Positions 1 through 5,715 of a stretch of 6,021 nt of DNA are shown piece by piece. This DNA is from Nanobdellota archaeon. GTDB lineage: Archaea; Nanoarchaeota; Nanoarchaeia; Parvarchaeales; Parvarchaeaceae. Position 1 is the stretch's first letter. Each line of letters starts with the position of its first letter. The notes below the pieces were generated by a model. It had not been told where the DNA came from, searched no databases, and saw only the letters and a list, made by a program, of their open reading frames with translations. The stretch spans positions 1-6,021 of the forward strand of contig JAKACB010000040.1 of NCBI GenBank assembly GCA_021796445.1, written 5' to 3'. A program made the position numbers and the translations under genes.

Positions 1-134
1 TCAGTCGCGCGTTTTCCTACTATACTAACGGCTCATATAAACATTATTTGGGATTTTATTATTTAAGTAATTATATTATAACGGTATGCTAAAATTTTAA
101 TAGAATAACAAGCTTATAAACGTCAGATACGAGT
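1..134. other. AT-rich stretch with no supported gene
   Basis: I see no open frame of useful length on either strand, no tRNA-like fold and no convincing repeat here. A TATA-like string lies at about 113-120 (cttataaa). An ATG at 140 lies about 24 nt beyond it, but that frame closes after four codons. A second TATA-like string at 34-42 has no start codon at the expected distance. With the broken frames that follow, this looks like decayed intergenic sequence. Confidence 0.5.
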
Positions 135-429
135 GTGGAATGTTCGTATTGTAAATCTGCGTCTATAGTGAAAAATGGTAGACTTAAAACTAACAAAGGT
201 ATTCTTGTGCAAAAGGCGAGGTGTAATTTCTGTAAGAAATATTTTTCAGTAAGTGGGTTTTATACACGGCTTAGCTGGTCCTTATAAAATTTATGTAGCT
301 CAAACAAGGGGCATACGCGATGCAACTAAATTTTATTCCAAGATAGGACTTACGGAGTTCAATCGTTTAAGAAAATTAGGAGCCATTATTTTAAATAATT
401 TATATTTTAATCTAAGTTCTTTCGAATGA
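135..429 (+). pseudogene. Decayed zinc-ribbon gene, possibly a transposase N-terminus
   Basis: A frame open from 120, with a possible GTG start at 135, runs to a stop at 285-287 and encodes about 50 residues. It contains two CxxC knuckles (ECSYCKS near the start and RCNFCKK about 24 residues later). Between them lies a KNG...G...Q pattern, and an FSVSG segment follows. This arrangement is typical of the N-terminal zinc ribbon of IS1/IS1595-like transposases and related DNA-binding proteins. The frame stops soon after, but the +1 frame is open from 253 to the stop at 427-429. That stretch has a helical, basic look (for example RDATKFYSKIGLTEFNRLRK) and no ATG start. I infer one gene broken by a frameshift near 250-285. 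The catalytic part of a transposase is absent, and the tail overlaps the end of the convergent V4R gene. An intact small zinc-ribbon protein of 50 residues is the alternative. I do not recognise the second segment. Confidence 0.4.
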
Positions 430-1449
430 AAATTTGCAAACTTCATTGTTTAATGCCGAGCATTCCTTCTCGTTTAGTTTCAAGGATGAGCCGGTTAATT
501 TATATGAAAGAGTGGAAAGCAGGCTTGATAACAAAAAACACCTTTTTTCCAGCGCTTCATCGATATGCAGTGCATTAAATGAATTATATATATCTACCTC
601 CATTAAATAACCCAGATCAGTTTTTAGCGTTTCAATCCTCCCTAAACCACTTATGACAGGCATTATGTCCAGGCCTTTTAACTTGTATTTTTCTTGTATA
701 AGCTGTAAATTGTACTGCTGGTAAAGTTTTGCAAGCTCCTTTCCGGCCTGGCTTTCTATACCATAAACTCCTAATCCGATCAGTTTCCTTAATTTACTGA
801 AAAGATATGGAAAATAAGTTACGGGCACTATCTCGGACGGTATCGAATTCAAGAATATATCCGTTTCATCTTCCAGTATATCGACTTTTTTTAGGTTTTC
901 ATTTTTATTTTCAAATATCTGGGAAGGTACGTAGGTATACTGGCTTTTGCTTTCTTTTATGCTTGCACTAAAAAAATCTATGTCAGAATCGCCAGTGCTC
1001 CTGCATTTTTCTTCGGTTACTTCAACATCTTTATTTGTAACTATTCTGTAGATACTTGTTAATAAACCTATACTGTTGAAACAGTAAGGCGAACTAACCA
1101 TTATGTTTAGGAATGAATTTGAATTGCCTTCCATACTAATTTTATGTAAATCAATATCCCGGGAAATCTCATTTATTCTTCCGAATCCCAATTTTTTAAA
1201 TAAATCAAAAATATCGGTTTCTGTTCTACCCCCTCTAATCTTTAATGCTTTTTGCTTGATTAAATCCTGTAAAAAAGAATAGAAAACGGTTGCCGAAACT
1301 TCTTGAAAGATCCCTTTAGTCGCAAGACCCAATATGAGATTTACAGAGTTTTGTAATGCCTCCAAACTCCCTTTTGGTAATACCATCACTCTTATTTTAT
1401 TAAGAAGATACATACCTCTTTTCTCATCATACTCCAGCTCTAATGTCAT
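412..1449 (-). CDS. Tandem V4R (4-vinyl-reductase-like) domain protein
   Basis: A predicted soluble protein of 345 residues with two copies of the V4R fold, a small-molecule-binding domain known from BchJ-type proteins and from the sensor modules of XylR/DmpR regulators. Domain 1 spans about residues 20-161. It ends in a helical PYCFNSIGLL segment and an EKC-RSTGD signature, matching the family pattern CxxxGDxxCxF. Domain 2 spans about 206-343. It has the VYGIESQAGKELAK helix, ISGLGRIE, CFLLSSLL and the final ECSALNNEVCKF. The conserved cysteines are C123 and C149 in domain 1 and C304, C330 and C338 in domain 2. No DNA-binding or membrane segment is visible. The ATG at 1449 is chosen over a TTG at 1470 because it lies about 27 nt from the TATA element at 1473-1480, giving a leaderless transcript. 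The gene is divergent from the DUF929 gene. The ligand and role are unknown; the fold assignment rests on motif recognition. Confidence 0.75.
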   Translation of the reverse strand: MTLELEYDEKRGMYLLNKIRVMVLPKGSLEALQNSVNLILGLATKGIFQEVSATVFYSFLQDLIKQKALKIRGGRTETDIFDLFKKLGFGRINEISRDIDLHKISMEGNSNSFLNIMVSSPYCFNSIGLLTSIYRIVTNKDVEVTEEKCRSTGDSDIDFFSASIKESKSQYTYVPSQIFENKNENLKKVDILEDETDIFLNSIPSEIVPVTYFPYLFSKLRKLIGLGVYGIESQAGKELAKLYQQYNLQLIQEKYKLKGLDIMPVISGLGRIETLKTDLGYLMEVDIYNSFNALHIDEALEKRCFLLSSLLSTLSYKLTGSSLKLNEKECSALNNEVCKFSFERT

Positions 1450-1501
1450 ATCTTTTAGATAAATCCGCAAAATTTATATGCTTTTAACCTCTAATTTAGG
1501 G
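1450..1501. promoter_or_regulatory. Shared divergent promoter (one TATA element)
   Basis: The 52-nt gap between the two divergent ATGs contains one TATA-like element at 1473-1480 (tttatatg). It reads catataaa on the minus strand, so it is TATA-like both ways. Its centre is about 27 nt from the V4R ATG (1449) and about 26 nt from the DUF929 ATG (1502), the usual archaeal distance from TATA to transcription start. An A4 run flanks it on each strand (1469-1472 on plus, 1485-1482 on minus) where the BRE would lie. Both transcripts would then be leaderless. No other TATA candidate fits either gene in this gap. Confidence 0.65.
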
Positions 1502-2293
1502 ATGGATCCGATTAAGTTAAAGTTAAAAACAATGATTCTTATGTTTGCAGTTTTGATTATTGTGGTAGTGGCTGCTGTTCTATACATCGTTTTTTTCATC
1601 AATGGATCTGCAACGCATAGCGTAGGAAATAACTGGTTCAGTATAAACGGAGCATCTCCGATAACAACAAACGGTAAACTCTGGGTAAATTTTATCGGTA
1701 TAGAAGGCTGTCAATACTGTGCAATTGAAAGATATGCATTGTTCGATGCCTTAAGCAATTTCGGGAATTGGACCTATTACGGCAAGAAAGTAGAATTGAA
1801 TACTTTGCCAGTTTCTAACAAATCAACTACCCCCCAAACAAACACTCTTTTTTACCACGCCTATGAAGGGGATTGGACGCTGAATTTTCTCAATCCGCAT
1901 CTAAAATATACCTCCAATTATGTAAATTTTACCTCGGAGGAATTATATAACGATCAATACCCGAATCCATCGCCATTGCAGACTCTTACTCCTCTAGAAA
2001 ATAAATATATATCAAAATACGACTCGGGAGGAGCCGTTCCTTTCTCATTGATAGGCGGAACCTTCTTTGAAATTGGTGCAGGAAATAGTTTGGCCCCGGG
2101 AGGAACACCAATAATATTTGCACCAAATGGTACAGGATATATGCCCGAATATATAATAAGCGAATTTAATACAACTGGATCAAATATAAATCAAGGAATA
2201 ACAAAGGAAGCGGGTTATATAACTGCGATGATTTGTAGGGACATAAACAATGCAGCGGCGATTTGTTCTTCTAAATCCCTTCCAACCGTTTAA
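1502..2293 (+). CDS. DUF929 family membrane-anchored thioredoxin-like protein
   Basis: This 263-residue protein has a short basic N-terminus, one hydrophobic segment (about residues 9-35) and a large domain predicted outside the membrane. A conserved GIEGCQYCAIERYAL stretch carries a C70-x-x-C73 pair in the position of a thioredoxin active site, followed by the ERxAL...LSNFG pattern that I associate with DUF929. GGAVPFSLIGG near P180 resembles the cis-proline loop of the thioredoxin fold. A second cysteine pair, C245 and C255, sits near the C-terminus, as family members often have. Four N-x-S/T sequons (N106, N142, N209, N223) fit an exposed, possibly glycosylated domain. The likely role is disulfide exchange at the cell surface, which is inferred; the substrate is unknown. 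The ATG at 1502 is preferred to 1478, because 1478 lies inside the TATA element. The gene shares its promoter with the V4R gene. Confidence 0.85.
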   Translation: MDPIKLKLKTMILMFAVLIIVVVAAVLYIVFFINGSATHSVGNNWFSINGASPITTNGKLWVNFIGIEGCQYCAIERYALFDALSNFGNWTYYGKKVELNTLPVSNKSTTPQTNTLFYHAYEGDWTLNFLNPHLKYTSNYVNFTSEELYNDQYPNPSPLQTLTPLENKYISKYDSGGAVPFSLIGGTFFEIGAGNSLAPGGTPIIFAPNGTGYMPEYIISEFNTTGSNINQGITKEAGYITAMICRDINNAAAICSSKSLPTV

Positions 2294-2297
2294 AACC

Positions 2298-2305
2298 TTT
2301 AATAT
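2298..2305 (+). promoter_or_regulatory. TATA box of the M16 peptidase gene
   Basis: The element tttaatat is centred about 25-26 nt before the ATG at 2327, with an A4 run just upstream (2292-2295) as a BRE candidate. There is no Shine-Dalgarno before 2327, so a leaderless transcript is expected. The A4 run starts at the second base of the stop codon of the preceding gene, showing how tightly the promoter is packed. Confidence 0.55.
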
Positions 2306-2326
2306 TCGGTTTATTCTCTAGTAATT

Positions 2327-3571
2327 ATGGTTAATTATCGGAGTTTCGTTTTGGATAATGGCTTGAGAGTTTATTTCAAGCAGAATAATTATTTGCACAG
2401 CATCGGAATAACTTTAGGAGTCAACTATGGATTTTTTAACGAAAAAAACACTGAAAATGGCTACGCCCACTTGCTTGAACACATGGTTTTTGAGGGGACT
2501 GAAAATATCAAGAAAAAAGATTTGAGGGATATATTAGATGAAAATACTATTTATTGGAATGGAGAAACTGATGCCGAAACTACTGATTATACATTTAAAG
2601 CCTTGCCGTCAACCAATTTTAAAGTATTGTTTTATGCCCTGAAAGAGATGGCCTTTAATTCGGATTTTCCCTCCACAAATCTCCATAATGAAAAAGAGGC
2701 TGCAATAAATGAAATACACGGAAATTTTGGCAGTGAAATGAGTTTAGAAGGTGCGATTGCAAGAGCGTATCTTTTTAGAAAAAATACAAATACATTTTTT
2801 GGAGGCGATGTAAATGTAGTGAATAAAGCAACAAAAACCCAGTTGCTCGATATTTACGAAAAATACTACTCTCCTAAAAATATGCTCTTATCAGTTGTAG
2901 GTAATTTCAAGGAAAAGGAAATAAAACCTCTTATTTGTGATGCCTTTGGTAGTATTGATAAAAGTTATAATAAACCTGAAATTGCTGTTTACACCGGAAA
3001 TATAAATTATAGAGAAATAAATATGCATAATTTTAATCCCAAAAAAGGTCAGTCAAATATTTTATTCGGTATGAAACTTCCAGGGGCTTCCAATCTTTAC
3101 AGCAAATCGAATACTGCAAGGGCCAGCTTAGGTTATATCAGAAATTTGCTCACGAGCAGGTTTATGGAAAATATCAGAGATAAAATGGGGATAGCATACC
3201 AAGCATACGCTGATATGCAAATCAATAAAAACAGCGGGTACCTAGCAGTTTTTTCGCAGGTTAAAAGTAATAATTTAGAGAAAGCAGAGAACATGCTATT
3301 TGATGAGATAACAAAAATCACGGAAGGAGAACTTCCTCCAAAAGCTGTAGAAGATGCAAAGATGATTGCAAACATGGATCTTTTAGAGTATATTGATTCT
3401 GCGCTTGAGCATTCAAAAGGTCTCTCTGATTCTATTCTTTTATACGGGAAGACTCCTTACGAGCTTTATAAGGAATATGCAAACATAACCCTTGACGATT
3501 TAAGAGGCACTGCTAATAAATATCTCAAAACAAAAGGAGATAATAATTCAGTGCTTTTGGTTTCAAGTTAA
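2327..3571 (+). CDS. M16 family zinc metallopeptidase (insulinase/processing-peptidase-like)
   Basis: A 414-residue zinc protease of clan ME. The inverted zinc motif HxxEH is H48-L-L-E51-H52, within GYAHLLEHMVFEGT. The third zinc ligand is E129 in NEKEAAINEIHG, exactly 76 residues after H52, as in the family pattern HxxEHx76E; the second conserved glutamate E122 is also present. The N-terminus (LDNGLRVYF) and the HLLEH segment look typical. The C-terminal half carries the substrate-binding R284-x6-Y291 pair in IRDKMGIAYQAYA. One chain thus holds both the catalytic and the R/Y half, as in single-type M16 enzymes that act as homodimers, at the usual size of 400-450 residues. There is no signal peptide or membrane segment, so it is predicted cytosolic. 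Such enzymes degrade peptides or trim protein N-termini; the substrate here is unknown. It lies 33 nt after the DUF929 gene and has its own promoter. Confidence 0.93.
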   Translation: MVNYRSFVLDNGLRVYFKQNNYLHSIGITLGVNYGFFNEKNTENGYAHLLEHMVFEGTENIKKKDLRDILDENTIYWNGETDAETTDYTFKALPSTNFKVLFYALKEMAFNSDFPSTNLHNEKEAAINEIHGNFGSEMSLEGAIARAYLFRKNTNTFFGGDVNVVNKATKTQLLDIYEKYYSPKNMLLSVVGNFKEKEIKPLICDAFGSIDKSYNKPEIAVYTGNINYREINMHNFNPKKGQSNILFGMKLPGASNLYSKSNTARASLGYIRNLLTSRFMENIRDKMGIAYQAYADMQINKNSGYLAVFSQVKSNNLEKAENMLFDEITKITEGELPPKAVEDAKMIANMDLLEYIDSALEHSKGLSDSILLYGKTPYELYKEYANITLDDLRGTANKYLKTKGDNNSVLLVSS

Positions 3572-3581
3572 CCCTAAAATC

Positions 3582-3589
3582 TATTTAAG
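3582..3589 (+). promoter_or_regulatory. TATA box of the deoxyhypusine synthase operon
   Basis: The element tatttaag is centred about 26 nt before the ATG at 3612, with an A4 run upstream (3576-3579) as a BRE candidate. No Shine-Dalgarno precedes 3612, which suits a leaderless first gene. It lies in the 40-nt gap after the M16 gene and would drive the three-gene unit for deoxyhypusine synthase, SSB and transporter. Confidence 0.55.
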
Positions 3590-3611
3590 CGATAAATTTC
3601 CTAAAATAAAG

Positions 3612-4547
3612 ATGTTAGGAAAGAAAGTAAAAAACATAGAAATAAAAAAAGGGGAGAAGATATCTGAACTTATCTATGCATTTTCAGAGGCAGGAGGGTT
3701 TACAGCAAAGAAACTAGCGACAGCCTCCGATATATTCAAGGATATGCAAAAAGACAAGCAATGTGTAAAATTCTTGTCATTTCCAGCTGATGTTATCTCT
3801 ACCGGCTTGAGGGGGGTTATCGTTGACTTAGTCAAGAATAAAAATGTAGATGTCATAATTACTACTTGCGGAACATTAGACCACGACTTAGCAAAAGTAT
3901 GGAAAGATTATTACGCAGGAACTGAGATGTCCGATGATGCGAAATTAAGGCAGGAGGGCATAAACAGACTTTATAATATTTTTATACCCAATGACAGTTA
4001 TGGTTATATATTAGAGGACAAGCTGATACCGATACTAAAAGAAGCTGCTTCTTTTCAAAAGGAATATTCCACGAGCGAATTAATAGATTTTGTAGGCAGT
4101 AAGATAAGCAGGGAAAGAAATGCAAAAGAATCAATTGTTTTTTGGGCGTGGAAAAATAAAATACCAATAATAGTACCCGGCATAACCGACGGCAGTGTAG
4201 GTTCCCAGATTTGGATGTATTCCCAAAAAGACAAAAATTTCAGGATAAATCTGCTGAAAGATGAAGATCTCCTGGCAGAGATAGTTTTCAAGGCCAAAAA
4301 AAGCGGCGCATTAATGCTTGGCGGTGGAATCTCAAAGCACCACACTATCTGGTGGAATCAGTTCAAAAATGGTTTAGATTATGCAATATACATGACTACT
4401 GCGGTAGAATGGGACGGTAGTTTATCTGGTGCAAGATTAGAAGAAGCAATATCATGGGGCAAGGTAAAACCTGAAGCAAAACAGATTACAGTCGAAGGAG
4501 ATGTAACTGTTCTTTTACCGCTGCTTTATGCTTCTTTTTTGGGGTGA
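3612..4547 (+). CDS. dys: Deoxyhypusine synthase
   Basis: A 311-residue enzyme that transfers the aminobutyl group of spermidine, using NAD+, to a lysine of translation factor aIF5A: the first step of hypusine formation, in the cytosol. The family signatures are complete. They include TTCGTLDHDLAKVWKDYY at about 84-101, the NDSYGYILE segment at 127-135, VPGITDGSVGSQI at about 188-200, and GGGISKHH at 237-244 with the predicted catalytic K242. Near the end lie the NAD/spermidine-site strings MTTAVEWDGSLSGAR and AISWGKV. Length is normal for archaeal members, slightly shorter than the human enzyme. The start at 3612 fits a leaderless transcript. Its TGA stop lies inside the Shine-Dalgarno of the next gene. 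No aIF5A or agmatine/spermidine gene is visible in the window. Confidence 0.97.
   Translation: MLGKKVKNIEIKKGEKISELIYAFSEAGGFTAKKLATASDIFKDMQKDKQCVKFLSFPADVISTGLRGVIVDLVKNKNVDVIITTCGTLDHDLAKVWKDYYAGTEMSDDAKLRQEGINRLYNIFIPNDSYGYILEDKLIPILKEAASFQKEYSTSELIDFVGSKISRERNAKESIVFWAWKNKIPIIVPGITDGSVGSQIWMYSQKDKNFRINLLKDEDLLAEIVFKAKKSGALMLGGGISKHHTIWWNQFKNGLDYAIYMTTAVEWDGSLSGARLEEAISWGKVKPEAKQITVEGDVTVLLPLLYASFLG
4543..4547 (+). promoter_or_regulatory. Shine-Dalgarno deciding the SSB start
   Basis: GGTGA lies four bases before the ATG at 4552 and matches the anti-Shine-Dalgarno of archaeal 16S rRNA. Its last three bases are the stop codon of deoxyhypusine synthase, so termination and re-initiation are physically coupled. 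This supports 4552 over an in-frame ATG at 4528, which would overlap the upstream gene by 20 nt and lacks a Shine-Dalgarno. Confidence 0.65.
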
Positions 4548-4551
4548 GAAT

Positions 4552-4836
4552 ATGAAAATAGCGGAATTAAAAGATGGAATGAGTGATGTCGATTTAACGG
4601 CAGAAGTAACGGAAATAGGCGAGGCCAGAGAAGTAATGACAAAATTTGGCAGCAATAAGGTGGCTACCGCCAAAATAAAAGACGATAGCGGGGAGTGCAA
4701 ATTGTCTCTTTGGGGAAAACAGATAGACATGTTTTCCATTGGAGATAATGTAGAGATAAGCAAAGGCTACGTGAAATCTTTTCGAGATGAGCTGCAGGTT
4801 AATGTGGGAAAAGCAGGTTCTATAAGAAAAGTGTAG
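4552..4836 (+). CDS. Single-OB-fold ssDNA-binding protein (SsoSSB-like, tail-less)
   Basis: A 94-residue protein made almost entirely of one OB fold of the RPA/SsoSSB type. Strands fall at about 13-21, 36-43, 48-54, 66-73 and 80-86. The family strings are easy to see: KDDSGECKLSLWGKQID, GDNVEISKGYV and FRDELQVNVGK. In Sulfolobus SSB the ssDNA-stacking aromatics are W56, W75 and F79. Here W54, Y73 and F77 have the same spacing (19 and 4). The protein ends right after the OB fold, without the glycine/arginine-rich linker and acidic tail that SsoSSB uses for protein contacts. It should bind single-stranded nucleic acid. It sits second in the operon, starting 4 nt after deoxyhypusine synthase. 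A role in RNA binding cannot be excluded. Confidence 0.88.
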   Translation: MKIAELKDGMSDVDLTAEVTEIGEAREVMTKFGSNKVATAKIKDDSGECKLSLWGKQIDMFSIGDNVEISKGYVKSFRDELQVNVGKAGSIRKV

Positions 4837-4837
4837 T

Positions 4838-5707
4838 ATGTTTTTATTTTATTTTATTTCTCTGTTTATTATTTTATTCGGTTTTGTGGCGTATCCCCTA
4901 ATATCAAAAAAATATATAGGAAAAATAGGCTATAGAAAGTTTATACCAATATTTTTAGGTTTTTCTGTTGTTGGATCCGTTATAATCTCCTTAGTTGTTT
5001 ACAGAACATTTTCATTCGATTTTTTTTATCTCCCTTTGCTGGCAGGTCTGGGGGCAATGTATACCTCTGCGACTTATCTGCTTTTTTATTCAATCGAGCG
5101 TTACAATCTGTCAGTGATAAACACTATATTGGGAATACAAGACATACTCATTGTACTTTTTAGTGGGATATTCTTTTTTATCGCAGAAGTGAAAATCATT
5201 TTACTGCCGTTTTTTATAGTGATGCTTGGGATAATATTTCTCGTTTTTGGCAGTACCGGCAAAAGTAAATTTTCAAAGTATGTTCTGCTCGCGCTCGCGG
5301 CCGTTATCTTATGGGTTTTCATGTGGATTATATTTTATACGATAAATACTAGTTTTCCTCTTATTTATTATTCAGTTCTCCAATTATTCTCATTTGTATT
5401 CTGTATCCCTATCGCGTTTATCCAAAATAGGTCAAAAGGAATACAATATTATACCGCCGAGAAAAAATTCTTTTATATTGGAATAGCGGGTATCCTAAAC
5501 GGCTCGGCCACCGTTGCATTTTCATTCGCTTACAAGTTTAATGCCCTTCTAACTCCATTTGTCGCCCAGTTGGCCATACCGTTGGTAATCATTTTCTCCG
5601 TTTTGTTGCTGAGAGAACGGCCCCAAAAACTGGAGATAATAGGGTTAAGTCTGTTGACTTTTGCGTCGTTTTTATACATATTTCATAGCTATCTTTTTAT
5701 TGTATAG
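4838..5707 (+). CDS. EamA/DMT-superfamily ten-helix transporter
   Basis: A very hydrophobic 289-residue membrane protein. I count about ten helices, at residues 1-22, 35-55, 62-85, 92-115, 119-137, 147-167, 174-195, 210-232, 237-258 and 266-288. This is the usual two-times-five layout and length of the drug/metabolite transporter superfamily. Two features match EamA repeats. In the first half, helix 3 ends in a Tyr/Ser-Ile-Glu-Arg-Tyr-Asn segment followed by a polar start of helix 4. In the second, LLLRERPQKLEIIGLSLL between helices 9 and 10 carries the conserved glutamate (E260) and glycine. The substrate cannot be told from sequence; relatives move amino acids, nucleotide-like or other small metabolites. 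The ATG lies one base after the SSB stop, with no clear Shine-Dalgarno, so translational coupling is likely. The next gene converges with an 8-nt gap. Confidence 0.85.
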   Translation: MFLFYFISLFIILFGFVAYPLISKKYIGKIGYRKFIPIFLGFSVVGSVIISLVVYRTFSFDFFYLPLLAGLGAMYTSATYLLFYSIERYNLSVINTILGIQDILIVLFSGIFFFIAEVKIILLPFFIVMLGIIFLVFGSTGKSKFSKYVLLALAAVILWVFMWIIFYTINTSFPLIYYSVLQLFSFVFCIPIAFIQNRSKGIQYYTAEKKFFYIGIAGILNGSATVAFSFAYKFNALLTPFVAQLAIPLVIIFSVLLLRERPQKLEIIGLSLLTFASFLYIFHSYLFIV

Positions 5708-5715
5708 GTCAACAC

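Noticed and set aside
385..399. Inverted repeat (6-bp arms, 3-nt loop) after the V4R stop as a terminator
   Set aside because: The arms are purely A/T, short, and not followed by a clear T-run on the minus strand; this is expected by chance in such AT-rich DNA.
1450..1470. TTG at 1470 as start of the V4R gene (seven extra residues)
   Set aside because: It lies only about 6 nt from the TATA centre, too close for a transcript starting upstream of it, while the ATG at 1449 fits leaderless spacing.
1478..1501. ATG at 1478 as start of the DUF929 gene
   Set aside because: This ATG overlaps the TATA-like element itself; the in-frame ATG at 1502 is at the expected distance and gives the typical basic-then-hydrophobic N-terminus.
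3133..3375. Minus-strand open frame within the M16 gene
   Set aside because: It lies opposite a fully motif-supported gene, shows no recognisable domain and has no promoter; similar minus frames within dys, SSB and the transporter are rejected for the same reason.
4528..4551. ATG at 4528 as start of the SSB
   Set aside because: It has no Shine-Dalgarno and adds residues not seen in the OB family; the ATG at 4552 is preceded by GGTGA and begins with the typical lysine-x-x-x-leucine-lysine N-terminus.
4839..4860. T-rich tract at the start of the transporter as an archaeal terminator after the SSB gene
   Set aside because: The T-runs encode the Phe/Leu/Tyr-rich first membrane helix, and the gene has no own promoter, so strong termination here is unlikely.
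5285..5303. Local GC-rich patch in an AT-rich gene
   Set aside because: It encodes a Leu-Ala-Leu-Ala-Ala helix segment, which explains the composition; no symmetry or site is evident.
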